This document shows positions 35,250 to 46,096 of a stretch of DNA of 64,000 bases, piece by piece. Position numbers and translations under genes: made by a program. Each line of letters starts with the position of its first letter. Within the stretch, counting starts at the first letter, position 1. The notes beneath the pieces were generated by a model. The model saw nothing but the letters and a program-made list of their open reading frames with translations. It ran no database searches and was not told the origin of the DNA. The stretch comes from Cornus controversa (Eukaryota; Streptophyta; Magnoliopsida; Cornales; Cornaceae): assembly GCA_026545225.1 (NCBI GenBank), contig CM048848.1, positions 12,876,853-12,940,852 of the forward strand, given 5' to 3'.

Positions 35250-37370
35250 TTAATCCTGGTGAGCTGCCCCATCCTCCTTGTTGAAGTCTTGACCGAAGGA
35301 GTCAATAATCAGAGTTCCTTTCTTAGCTTGCATTGGCACCTCTTGCGTGATCTGATCAAACAAAAGAGGGGAAGAGGGAACAATGACCAAAGCAGAAAAG
35401 GCTAGAGCCGAGCATGAGCTCTTGAGAAAATCTGCGAACTTCTGTTCAGCCTCGCCAGCCTCAGGAATGTTGTATTCGCTAGACGACTCAATCCCCTGAT
35501 CAGTATCAAACTCATCAGGATCTTGATAGTCATGTTCAATTTTAGGCTTCCCTCCTTATTCAAAGCCATATCGAAAGCCATCAGTGATTTTTAAAGCTGA
35601 AAATTTTAAAAACCGCTAATACATCTCAAGTCCTCTAGACTTATAGACCTGTAGCATAGCCTATAACTCAACAACCCTCTGTTCGACCTTTAGGGCCTTC
35701 TACTCAAAATGAATAATAGCCTTTTTCTTTTTAGCAAGAGACTTGGTGAGAGACTTTACCTCCCCCTCAAGGTTTTTGACCTTGCATTTGCTCTGCTGTT
35801 CAACCTCCAAAGCTTTATAGAGGGAGATAGTCATGTAAGCGCTCTGCATCACCACAAATCAAGTAAAATCAAGAAAGAGGTATAAAAAAAAAGAATAAAG
35901 AGAGAAAATGAAGTAGTGGGACGAGCCTCTATAATATGAAGAAGCGCATTGGCAAGGAACTCATCCCTGTTAGCTTTTTGTTAGCGGAGCTTATCCCTGG
36001 GAAGTCAGATCCCACAGGTTAGAGCCCCCATAAAATCATGGTTAAGGGCAGTACAATGCCCCACCATCAAGAACAAGCCATCAAACTTCCTCAAGTTTGG
36101 AGCCCATCATCCGGTTAAGCCCACAAACGGCTAATTATCAGCACTGCTAGCAGGATCGACCAGGATTATAGCAGAAGAGAATGAGCTTTAACTCTTTATA
36201 GCAACCGCCAATAATTTTTGGTGCTTGGGTACAGGAGGAGCACTAGAAGAAGCCCTCTTCTAAGGAGAAGAGGGGGCAACAGACTTTTTCTTGTCTTGCT
36301 TTGCCTTAGACCTTCCCTCAGCGTTCTTGGCCTTGAGATGGCCAGAAGTGGAAGATCCTCTCATTGTCTTAGGCTCAAGCATCTCCATCTTTAAATTTGA
36401 AGATTCTAAATTAGCGTACAAAAAAGAAGATTCAATCGAAGCGTTGCAGGCGAGAGCCTGAAGCTTACAAGATGATAAGAATTTCTTCACAAAAGGATAG
36501 ATGTCCCAAACTTTCTCTTTCAAAAATTCAATCCGATCAGCTGTAAGAAAAAAGAGTAGCAAAATAAATTTATGTAAGAAAAACAACATAAAAAATAAAA
36601 TAAGTGCTGAAAGTTCCCTAGGGAATCTAAAGAAAAACTTGTCGAACAGAGTAGATGAATGAATCACAGCATCACCAAAAGCACCAGGGATAGGAAAACG
36701 TTGAGCACTCCTAACATTCCCAGCTCCTTTCACTAGAACGAGGTTTCTCTTTCGACAACTTATCAGAAATGGGAGTGTCAAAGCAAGTCTTTTTGTCCTT
36801 ATTAGGGAACAGATGGTAGCGATTATCCTTCGATCTAACTCAGTGGAGAGAATAACACAACAGAAGGTCGTTCAGACCTAAGTTCATTTTATACACGTAA
36901 TTTAAAGAAAGCAAGCAAGAAACGATGCGAAAGAAGTTAGGGTTTAACTGAAGCAGCGCAAGCTTCAGTTTAAAAATAATGAAGCTGTAGAAAGGATGAA
37001 GAGGGAATATAAAAGTTTTTAAGTGAGAAGCCGAAAAAAGGACTTCACCTTTTCCAACTCCTTCACCAGTGCTATAATAAGAATTTAAGGGGTAACCCTC
37101 GATAATGACATCACTAGGAATACAACATTCCTCCCTGACCCTCTCAATATCAACAAACTACCTAGTCACCGAGGCAACAATCACACCCTGATCGGATGTG
37201 ACCGCTTCCCCAACAGAAGCAATGGGTTGGGTAGTTTCTACGATTTGAAGAGAGGAACTAGACATTGTGGCCTCATGATTATCAGAGAGGGTACAAACGC
37301 TGTCATTAGAAGACATCATAAAAGAGAAAAAGATGTGGGTTAAGGAATGAAAACTGACCTGCGAAGACAA
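35250..37370 (-). pseudogene. Element 4 antisense-strand ORF (gypsy-type putative transposase family), broken
   Basis: Read on the minus strand, the N-terminal conserved part lies at 37150-36700 (IPSDVIIEGYPLNSYY, FPLHPFYSF, LLQLNPNFFRIVSCLLSLN, DLLLCYS). A less conserved middle segment follows. A C-terminal acidic coiled coil lies near 35820-35700, and the protein ends GAAHQD at 35250. Several stops and likely introns interrupt it. The N-terminal block matches the family usually annotated as transposase (putative) gypsy type. These ORFs sit in reverse orientation at the 3' end of Tat-like retrotransposons. Its role is unknown. Orientation implies that the Element 4 pol was on the plus strand and lay left of the Element 2 insertion. 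Confidence 0.65.
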
Positions 37371-37627
37371 ACCGCTACTAGGAAAGCTTAGGGGAAATGA
37401 ATCTGAAAGAGAAGATAATCAGTTGTAGGAGATTTGTGACTAAAAATAATGAAGTGTCAAGACAAAACACAAAGGTAGCGTAAAAGGATCACTTACGTGC
37501 TCAGTACCATCATTGGTACCCCAGCATTAATGAGGGTCCTCGATACAGGCAGTGAAATGATGAAAACGTCTATAGGAATTCCCTTTAGTTTTGCCAAAGC
37601 TCATACTGAAGAGAATTAAGGGCAAAG
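37371..37627 (+). other. Element 4 segment between antisense ORF and LTR, with purine-rich tract
   Basis: No gene is seen. It ends in a purine-rich stretch (GAAGAGAATTAAGGGCAAAG, 37608-37627) directly before a TG that opens the putative LTR. That is the expected place and strand for a polypurine tract of a plus-strand element. Confidence 0.5.
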
Positions 37628-37995
37628 TGTGGGGGGAAAATCCCCCAACTATTCACATGGGCTGACTGAAACGCAAACGGGCCAAGCCCAAGAGGATTTG
37701 AGCCTAAGGTTTAGCAAAAGCATGGGCCCAGTCGCCCCTTATAAGGCCAAAAGCTGCCTAACTTAAACATGAAGTCCAAACTCTTTTAGGAATCTATATT
37801 CTTGAGAAGAAAATATAGCTACAAATAAGGGAATTTGAGTCCTAAAAGGATTCAAATTCTAACTTGTATAAATATATGAAGAAAATGAATAAAAAGGATC
37901 CTCGAATTCTCATCTCGATTTCTTTGAAAAAATATTGTGTTCTTGAAATTATTGGGTGTGTGCATTGAATTCATTAGAAGAAAATTAGCTAAGCA
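37628..37995 (+). repeat. Element 4 putative 3' LTR, about 368 bp
   Basis: It begins TGTGGGGGGAAAATCCCCC after a purine tract and ends CTAAGCA. It contains a TATA-like box (GTATAAATATATG near 37863). Its size is close to the 365 bp inferred for the Element 5 LTR. No second copy is in the window, so both ends are provisional. Confidence 0.45.
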
Positions 37996-38231
37996 ATTTT
38001 TTTATACTAACAACAAACTAGTAAAGAAAATAAACTATATGTGTGTGACCAATAGACCAATGGCCTAATGATATAATCTATCTTTTCCCTGCATATCATT
38101 TAAATTTAAGTGTGTTTACGTCTTGTTTACGAGAATTAAACCTAAAACGTCTGAGTTTAAGACTTGCCTAGGAGACCCGTTATTCAATAGACCAGGTCAC
38201 AAGGAATGTAATTGATATTTTTTTAAAGGAA

Positions 38232-38668
38232 AAATTACTCTGACCTCTCCTGAAGTTTTGTTTAATTACTCTCGGATTAAAGTTTTAAAATATGGTGGCC
38301 AACCTTCTTGAGGTTTGGTTGACTTTACTCTAAGTATCATTCTCGTTAATTGATAGTCAACTCTATTAAAGTCAATTAACATAAAAAATATAAAAAATTC
38401 AAAATGCCAAAACTACCCTCGGTGGTGATAGTGCTTGTGTGACATTGATCAAAAAAATATATATATAACATATTAATCTTAGTCAAAAAGATTATAAATT
38501 GAGGTTATTTTTGCACAAAAGGTATAACTTGATGGTACTTTTGTAATTGTATATTAAATACAATTTTGTTTAGCAAATCGTTAGTCTGACAAGGGTATCA
38601 AAGTAATTTTGCAAAAAATTTAATTTAAGAGTAATTAAGTAAAACTTCATGGGGGGTCGGAGTAATTT
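38232..38668. mobile_element. MITE with 41-bp terminal inverted repeats, about 437 bp
   Basis: The left end begins AAATTACTCTGACC and the right end closes GGTCGGAGTAATTT. The two 41-base termini match as inverted repeats at about 35 positions. The interior is A/T-rich with no ORF. It lies about 170 bases upstream of the NDUFB7 start codon. No clear target duplication could be fixed because the flanks are A/T-rich. Confidence 0.75.
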
Positions 38669-38802
38669 AATTTTTTTAAATTAAGAAAATTCGTGTGTAA
38701 TTTTGACTAAATAGAGGGTAGGTCAACGTAATTTGCCCAAAACAAAAGGAAGGAGAGAAAATGTTCGATGTTCTGTCAAGTCCAAGACCCCCTATTCAGA
38801 GT

Positions 38803-38827
38803 AGAGAGAGAGAGAGAGAGAGAGAGA
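38803..38827 (+). repeat. (AG)n microsatellite in the NDUFB7 5' leader
   Basis: Twelve AG units lie 14 bases before the NDUFB7 ATG. GA repeats in plant 5' leaders are common and may influence transcription. Confidence 0.9.
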
Positions 38828-38840
38828 AAATCTGGATCGA

Positions 38841-39143
38841 ATGGAGGTGGAAGGATCGTCGAAGAAGATGATAGCGACGCAGGCGGAGATGGTGGAGGCG
38901 AAGGTCCCACTGGGTTACAGAGATCAGTGCGCCCATCTTCTGATACCGCTGAACAAGTGCAGGCAGTCGGAGCTCTACCTTCCATGGAAGTGTGAGAACG
39001 AGCGTCACTCTTACGAGAAGTGCGAGTACGAGCTTGTCATGGAGAGGATGCTCCAAATGCAGAAGATCAGAGAACAGCAAGGGAAGCTCAAGCAACCCCA
39101 GACACAAGGCATTCCTCTCATTCCCAAGACCGCCAACGCTTGA
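38841..39143 (+). CDS. NDUFB7: NADH dehydrogenase (ubiquinone) 1 beta subcomplex subunit 7 (complex I B18 subunit)
   Basis: This is a 100-residue accessory subunit of mitochondrial respiratory complex I, on the intermembrane-space side of the membrane arm. The twin C-x9-C motif of the CHCH fold is complete: C30-C40 and C51-C61, the cysteine pairs that are oxidised on import by the Mia40 route. Conserved family segments include VPLGYRDQCAHLLIPLNKCR and LPWKCENERHSYEKCEYE, followed by a basic helix MLQMQKIREQQGKLKQ. No N-terminal presequence is seen, as expected for this family. It is a single open exon from ATG 38841 to TGA 39141-39143, with an AATAAA signal at 39163. Length fits plant homologues. 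There are no breaks, so it is very likely functional. It is the only complete, clearly identified host gene in the window. Confidence 0.96.
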   Translation: MEVEGSSKKMIATQAEMVEAKVPLGYRDQCAHLLIPLNKCRQSELYLPWKCENERHSYEKCEYELVMERMLQMQKIREQQGKLKQPQTQGIPLIPKTANA

Positions 39144-39190
39144 AGCGCCGCAACCAATATTCAATAAATATTTGGTCAGTAATTTCTATT
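39144..39190 (+). terminator. NDUFB7 3' end with AATAAA polyadenylation signal
   Basis: AATAAA at 39163-39168 lies 20 bases after the stop codon, followed by a T-rich stretch. This is a plausible near-site poly(A) signal, and longer transcripts cannot be excluded. Confidence 0.5.
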
Positions 39191-41189
39191 TATTCGATCT
39201 TTGTTGTTTTTTACATATCTATTTGATTTTGTATAATGGGCATGCTTTGTTTTATTTGTTTGTTTTGCGCAAATAGTCTAGGGTTTTTGTTGATGGAAAT
39301 TTAGGATTTGTTTGGGTAATTTGTTCTTTTTATTTCTTTTTCACGTTTAATATTTGATTGGTTTAGTTAATATTTGCCTACCATTCATTGGAGAGTGTTA
39401 GAAAATATCTTAGGCATTGCTCAATTGCTAACCTAGATGTATATACCTTCATCGTTGCTGCTGATCAATTAAACTTCATAAAGGAAGTATTTTGATATAC
39501 TGGCAGAACCTAGCGAAATGGGAAGAAGTACCCTTTATCCAGTACATGTGTGTAACTAGTCTAACCCAACTCCCAAGTAACACTCCCGTTCGTGAGAGTT
39601 ATCCATGCTAGTGTAATACAATCAGCATTTATTATCAGTTATAAACTCTTGAGGCCTTCTTTGTATCTGGATCACAAACTTCACCCTCTTTGGCTAAAGT
39701 GGATACTCTATGTATAATGCCACTTAATTGATATTTTCATTAGGCTTGTTAAATTGGATTATTATTTTTTTTTATCAAAAGGAGATCTCAGTTCATGTTT
39801 TGCGAACTTGTAGAAGAGGCTGTTCATACGATAATGTGCAACTTGTCAGTACTGCTGTGGAGTTTTTGCTAAACTTCATCATGTTTGACTAGAAACCACA
39901 TTATCTAGAAGTAACACTTCAAGAATTGTTTTTGGCTTGGTTTTATTTTGGAAAGAGATTGCAGGTTCATGTTCTGATGAGCTATAGAAGAGGCTATCAA
40001 TATGAAAGTATGTAACTTTCCCATACTTGGTAAGACTTCTTTTATTCTCACCTCTCCTGCTAGGTTTTGTGTAGAGTATTCTCCTTTGAAACTTACATAT
40101 TTTTATACAAATTATCCAAAGTACCTTGGAAGGGATTAACCTTCTGTTTTTATCCATTCTTGATGGTAAAAAATGTAAAATCCCAATTATTCCTCTTAAT
40201 ATTTGTATGAACATTTGCAGAAAAGTAAACATGGACTTGTTGAAGTTTTTGTGTTAAATCGAGGAGTTACAAAAGGAAAAAAGAATCTTGAGGAGCTAAT
40301 GACATTGTCTTATAGAAGCCTTGGTGTATAAGATGGAGTTATGTGCAGAGGGTGAATTAAGGATTCTTCGATTTTTCGGCGCACTCAATTCTTAATGATT
40401 TTCTTTGTGAGTTTGTTAGAACAAACTCTCTTACATATGTAAATATAGAAATTAATGTGGAGATACTAGATTTCCTGCCAAACTACTGAGATTGCAAGGT
40501 TTCCTTCAGCTATAGTGATGGACTGCAATCCAAGTGCTGTTAAACCCCATCTTAACCAGGACAACCTTAATTAGTGGATATTCTACCGTCCTTTATCGTA
40601 ACTAAACCCTTGAATCCATGCTTTAACAACTCTGATTTGATTTATGATCTAATGGAAACATATTCAGAATGGATGTATCTAAATTATGAAGCAAAGTCAC
40701 ATGTGTGCATATTTGGTTGATATGCAATGAACTTGAATACTTTTGCATCTGCAGCAATATTATATGTGGTTTTGGTGGTTGCCAATTGTGTGGTGCCATA
40801 TGGAATCACGTGGCTGCTTGTACAATTGTTTGGTACAATATAAGTATGTCAAGGGTTTAATAACTGGTCTTAGGCCCTTTTTGGCAGTAAGGGATTAATT
40901 TTCTTCTAGAAAAAGAAGAACATAAAAACTTTCTTTTCATCATATAGACGTCTTCTTCATCAGTCTTTGCAAATTTATAATATTTGGTTCTTATTCTAGA
41001 CAACTAAGAGTCTGCACTGAACAACTATCATATACTTTCTTTTTAATCTCAATTCCCATGTTGAAGGCATATAATTGACATGATGGTGCGATGGTAATGG
41101 TAATGGTGATAAGATTCTAGTATAGATGAATCATCAATATGTAGGAGGTTATTTTCTACCATTCCATATTCAATACTATGATATAGTAC
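39191..41189 (+). other. Intergenic or 5' intronic DNA, A/T-rich
   Basis: No supported gene. Two diverged copies of a 75-base segment (GAAGAGGCT core) occur at about 39782-39860 and 39955-40030. An open stretch at 40219-40332 follows a CATTTGCAG acceptor-like site but has no recognisable homology, so it is not called. Confidence 0.5.
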
Positions 41190-41815
41190 TTGGATGAGTG
41201 GGCTTGGGTGGATTCCTGCGATGGAAAAATTGAGGTGAGGTCTTTCTACCGGGGTCTTCTGGATGCTAGGGGGGATCCATTCCCGTGGAAGGCAATTTGG
41301 TAGACGGAAGCTCCTTTGAAAGTAGTGTTATTTGCATGGACAGTAGCTCTGGGAAGAATCTTGACGATAGATAATCTAAGGAAGAGGTGCCTGATTGTGG
41401 TGAACTCTTACTACATGTGTAAGAGAGACGAGAAGTTGGTGAATCATCTTCTTTTGCATTGTTTGGACCATGTTTTTTACTATCTTTGGTGTTTATTGGG
41501 TTATTCCAAATTACACAGAGGGCATGTTCGAGGCTTGGCATGGTTGTATAGCGGGTTTGCAAGTGGGGGATGTTTGGAGGGCCACTCCACTTTGTGTGGT
41601 GGGGATTGTTGCATGAGCGCAATAGGAAATCTTTTAGAATGGAGACTCCTTTTTGGGCGCTAAAGCATTCCATATTGAGTTATTTTTTATTTTTTGGGTT
41701 CGGGAGAAAAATTGGATATCTTTAGAGGTATTTATGTCTTTTGTGGATAGTTTGAGAGTTTAGTGGGCCTTGGTGGGCTCTGTGTAATTGTTCTTTGGGT
41801 GTGTTCTGGTTTGAG
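41190..41815 (+). mobile_element. LINE (L1-type) 3' fragment a: reverse-transcriptase zinc-binding region
   Basis: It is 5'-truncated. Translated pieces read ILTIDNLRKRCLIVV, MCKRDEKLVNHLLLHC and a WRATPLCVVGIVA-like segment in shifted frames. This is the RT-type zinc-binding domain at the C-terminus of plant LINE ORF2, with its C...C...H...C ligand pattern. Several frame breaks are present, and no poly(A) tail is visible at its right end. Confidence 0.82.
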
Positions 41816-42056
41816 CATTGAAAGGCAATTTTGGTGAAATATGGTTCATCAACATTCAAAGGCACTTTAGGCATTTTTAAAAAATTGGATTCATGAACAA
41901 ATTATTACGAAAAAATAAATTTTTCCGATAAAATTAGGTTGGTTTTTATTAAAAAACCAATTAAAGGAAGTGACATTTTGAAAGTCCCACAAAGTGTTAC
42001 TTGATTGAGTGGCAAACGTGCTTACTTTTTTTACCAAAAAAAAAGACATTTTCAAA

Positions 42057-42502
42057 GTCCAAGTGAGAGACAATCGATCACCTCTTGCTACATTACGGGG
42101 CTAGGGATAGCTAGAGTTTGATCTTGGCCTTGTTCAGTATGCAGTGGGATATGCCTTGCCCCTCGCTTGGCATGATTGTGGCTTGGAGGGGGTGTACAGT
42201 GGGTCCCCAAGCCCGTGACTTTTTGAGGATGACGACCTTGTGTGTTTGGTGGTACTTGTGGAGGGAACGAAATAGGAGATCCTTCGAGGGCAAGGAGGTT
42301 CTTGTTGGGGAGCTTAAATTCTCTATCATTAGTTCTCTTTTTTTGTTGGGTTTCTAGGAGGAATTGTAAATCCTCGGGGGAAATTGTAGATTTTTGTGGA
42401 CATATTTAGAGGCCAAGGGCCCTATTTGGTCCTTTGTTTGTGGGTTGAGTTCCCCTTTTGAACGCTTTCTAATACAATCTTACTTGTCAAAAAAAAAAAA
42501 AA
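42057..42502 (+). mobile_element. LINE 3' fragment b with poly(A) tail
   Basis: It starts within the zinc-binding motif (ETIDHLLLHY), continues with TTLCVWWYLWRERNRRSFEG, and ends TTACTTGTC plus a 15-base A-run (42488-42502). A GTCCAAGTGAG motif lies on both sides (42056 and 42504), consistent with a target-site duplication. It is a severe 5' truncation typical of LINE insertion. Confidence 0.85.
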
Positions 42503-42514
42503 AGGGTCCAAGTG

Positions 42515-43503
42515 AGGGAACATGTTATGGAGGAGGGTTATTCAAAGCAAATTTGGGGAGGATTGGTGTGGTTGGAGCTCTATGGAGGTGAGAACTCCAG
42601 CCAAAATAGGCTTTTGGAAATTCATTTTGAAGGGGTGGAATGAATTTTTCAAAGCATATTTGGTTCAGGGTGACTACAGGAGGCATATTCATTCCTAGAT
42701 TGATCCTTGGTGTGGGGATAGGCCGCTAGCTATAGCCTTCCGGAGGCTTTCCAAGATTGCTCTAGGTGAGCATATCTCTCGTTTGTGGACATTATTGGCT
42801 TGATGGCGGGAGGGTGACTTGGGATGTGCAATTCGAGACATCTTCAGGATTGGGTGATGGAAGACATTGTTGGCTTTTTGGATTTATTAGAAGGTGGTTG
42901 GGGAGGGTGTTGATGAGTGCTATTATGTGGATTCCAGACATGGGAGGTTTGAAGTGCATTCCTTTTATTTGAGGCTTTTGGATGTACAGGGTCATTTATT
43001 TCCTTGGAGGGCAGTTTGACACCTACCAAAGCCCCCAAGGTGGCCTTCCTTAGATGGATGGTTGTTCTAGGGAGGATCTCGACAATTAATAACCTGAGGA
43101 AGAGACGTCAAATTATGGTGAACTGGTATTGTGTGTGTAAAAGAGACGAGGAGACCGTAGATCTTCTTTTGCATTGTTCATTAGATACAGATGTGTGGGA
43201 GATGTTCCGTGCTCTGTTTGGAGGACAACCCCCTTTTGCTTGTGGTGGGGTTTGTGGTGCGAGAGGGTTAGAAGGTCCTTTAATGGGGAGGAAGCTCCTA
43301 TTTCGGCTTTAAAATATTCCATTTTGAGTTCTCTAGCTAAGAGGGATGTATTGTAAATCTTTGGTAGATTTTGTGGATAGTTTGAGAGTATAGGGGTTTT
43401 GTGGATTGTTGAGAGTTGAGTGCCTCTTGTGCTGTTGTTTCTTAGGCATGTTCCTCTTTTGAGCACTTTTGATGAAATTTTACTTGTCAAAAAAAGAAAA
43501 AAC
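42515..43503 (+). mobile_element. LINE 3' fragment c with poly(A)-rich tail
   Basis: It starts about 300 residues further upstream in ORF2 than fragment b (LWRRVIQSKFG-like, then W-CGDRPLA), carries the zinc-binding region near 43040-43175, and ends TTACTTGTC followed by an A-rich tail. It abuts fragment b across the shared GTCCAAGT motif, and another copy of AAGTCCAAGT follows the tail near 43515. Frames are broken throughout. Confidence 0.85.
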
Positions 43504-43739
43504 AATCATTTTTGAAGTCCAAGTACATTCTAATAACAACTAATTTTTCTCTCGAGAATCCTTACTATAAAGAATTTGAATTATCAAGGATCTGGAACTC
43601 AAGTCTTAGAATTCGTAGCCAACAAACAGACCCTTATTCAGGTGCTATTTGCATTGCTTGCTTGTTCTCGTTACATATGCTTCATAATGTGCTAATTGCC
43701 TGCACAATAACATGAGCATTTGAAAGCATTACTTGCTAT

Positions 43740-44035
43740 CTATGTTACATGGACTCTTCAAAAGTAGTGAAGTACCCGTGTCGGGCACATATTGCTCGGA
43801 CATGGGTATGGGATTACTTAAAAAGCATATCCAATCATTCAATTTTATTATATTATTACTTTAAAAAGAGTTAAATGCCTATGTTGAACACTATGTAACG
43901 TAAAAATATTACTTTACTCTAGAAAATAAAATAAATATTTAGCAGTATCTATGTGTCCTGTTTAGAGATTTGACACGTCCGACGCATGGATACATACTCG
44001 TACCCAACACATGTACCCTAGTCCATGTAACATAG
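43740..44035. mobile_element. Foldback repeat (MITE-like), about 296 bp
   Basis: The left end CTATGTTACATGGACT and the right end AGTCCATGTAACATAG are perfect 16-base inverted repeats. Inside are GTACCCGTGTCGGGCACA and its diverged inverse (GTACCCAACACATG). There is no ORF. This repeat layout is widespread in plant genomes. Confidence 0.8.
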
Positions 44036-44072
44036 CTTACTTTCAGTTGGACTGGTGAACTTTATATTCTTG

Positions 44073-44119
44073 TTTTTTTTTTTTTTCTTTTTTTTTTTTT
44101 GGGGGGGGGGGGGGGGGGG
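44073..44119 (+). repeat. Homopolymer pair: T-rich run then 19 G
   Basis: A T run interrupted once by C (44073-44100) is followed directly by an uninterrupted run of 19 G (44101-44119). It may be genuine or a base-calling or assembly artefact. Confidence 0.9.
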
Positions 44120-44274
44120 TGAATTCTAGTTTAAGTACTATTTGTATATATGTGGAGGTTTGAGAGGAGACTTGCATGGTGGAAGAAACAATATCTGTCG
44201 AAGTGAGGTCATCTAACTCTGATGAATAGCACACTATCGAGTATGCACATACTTTTTTTCCTTTTTCTAGATTC

Positions 44275-45528
44275 CAGCCTCGGTGAGACAAAGAATTGAG
44301 AAGCTTCAGCAATACTTCCTATGGGGAGAGATGGGAGAGGAGTTTAAGTACCATCTTGTTAATTGGGATCAAGTGTGTAGGCTGATTCAGGCGGGGGGGT
44401 TGGGGATTAGGAGGCTTGATCCCTTCAATAAAGCTCTGTTGGGTAAGTGGCTATGGAGCTTCGGGGTGGAGAGGGATAGGCTCTAGAGGAGGGTTGTTTG
44501 AAGTTCGGAGAGGAGAGTGATGGGTGGTGTTCATTGGAGGTAAGAACCCAACCAAAATCGGGGTTTGGAAATACATCCAAAAGGGTTGGGATGAGTTTTC
44601 AAAACATATTTGATTCAGGGTGAGGGATGGTCGGTATGTTCGGTTGTGGGAGGATCACTTATGCGGGGATCGTACTCTTGCTTGCACTTATCCGAGGCTT
44701 TTCAGGATTGTGACTGACGGACATGTTATGATTGTTGACTGCTTTCATCTTGATAGCGGAGGATTTCCATGGGATGTGACGTTCTTGAGGCATTTCCAGG
44801 ATTGGGAGTTGGAGGACATCTTTGGTTTGCTAGCTATGATTTATCGTTAGAAGATAGAGGCCATGGGGACAGATGAGTGGATTTGGATTCCCTCTTCTCA
44901 GGGTAGATTCAGGGTGCATTTTTTTTTTTTAAGATTGGCGAGTGCTCGCGAGCCTCCTTTTCCTTGGAAGGCTGTGTGGCGTACAAAGGCACCCTTAAAG
45001 GTAGGTTTTTTTTCGTTTGGGCCGGATTCTTACAACTGATAACTTGAAATTGAGTGGTCATAGCCTAGTTAAACGGTGTCTTATGTGCAAAAGGGAGGAG
45101 TCGGTGGACCATCTTCTTCTTCATTGCTCGGTGGCGAGAGACTGTAGGGATATGTTCCTTGGCCTTTTCAGGTTCAGTGGTCTATGATGTCCTCTATGAA
45201 GAGTGCTCTTGAAGCTTGGAGAGGTTGTTCAATGGGTTGTCAGGCTTGGGATGCTTGGAGAGTTGTTCCCCTTTGTTTATGGTGGTTTTTGTGGAAGGAA
45301 AGGAATAGAAGATCCGTTGAGGGAGAGGAAACTCACATTAGTGTGGTTAAGTTCTCTATTCTTCACTCTTTACTTTTTTGGTTTTGGGGGAGAAATTGTA
45401 AATCTATAGGGGAAATAGTGGATTTTTTAGATACTTTGATGACTAAGGGCCCTATTAGGCCCTTGTATTTTTTTTGGGATGTGCTCCCCTCCTGAGCTCT
45501 GTATGTAATACTTTACTTGTCAAAAAAA
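44275..45528 (+). mobile_element. LINE 3' fragment d (RT C-terminus to poly(A))
   Basis: The first part reads [25 protein letters not shown] and [19 protein letters not shown], the typical end of the plant LINE reverse transcriptase. The zinc-binding region follows near 44940-45130 and the CLWWFLWKERNRRSVEGEE segment near 45265-45330. It ends TTACTTGTC plus A-run at 45514-45527. It is the longest of the four LINE fragments and lies inside the putative first intron of the unrecognised gene. Confidence 0.85.
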
Positions 45529-45785
45529 TATATATATATAGCAAGAGAATAGTTGTTATTTTAAAAAAAATAAAAAAAAGAAGAGGAACTGATAGGTTTG
45601 TGAAGCATGAGGAATTGATACTAAAAGATTATTCATTTATTTATTTTTGCTGAGCTCATGTAATGATTTGAGGTCAACAAAAAGTAATTGGACATTTTAA
45701 GGACACGGGTGCTTGGACTAATTACTTGCTTGGAATATGATTTGAGGTCAACAAAATATATTTGGACTCTGTAAGGACATGGGGG

Positions 45786-45960
45786 TGTTTTTGGTTATTT
45801 GAAATTTTTTGAAGCCATTGGAGTCTGATGAATTTGGTGCTATGTTTTTGGTTATTTGAAATCTTTTGAAGCTATTGGAGTCTCTGATGAATTTGGTGCT
45901 ATGTTTTTGGTTATTTGAAATCTTTTGAAGCCATTGGAGTCTGAAGAATTTGGTACTATC
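45786..45960 (+). repeat. Three tandem copies of a 57-59-bp unit
   Basis: Units start at 45786, 45843 and 45902 with TGTTTTTGGTTATTTGAAAT and each ends in GAATTTGGT-x-CTA. Differences are few. It lies 3' of LINE fragment d and 140 bases before an exon. Confidence 0.9.
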
Positions 45961-46096
45961 TCAATCTTTTACCCCAGTTAAAGCAGGATCTTGACTGGTT
46001 AAAGTAGATTGGGGATGGTTTCTACTCTTAATTGTTGGTTCTTGTGATAAAATGTCAACTGGAGTCTACTGACTAATTTGCCTAAATGCGCTGCAG

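Noticed and set aside
40219..40332. Possible exon after CATTTGCAG (KSKHGLVEVFVLNRG...)
   Set aside because: Open but without homology or a convincing donor site, so insufficient support.
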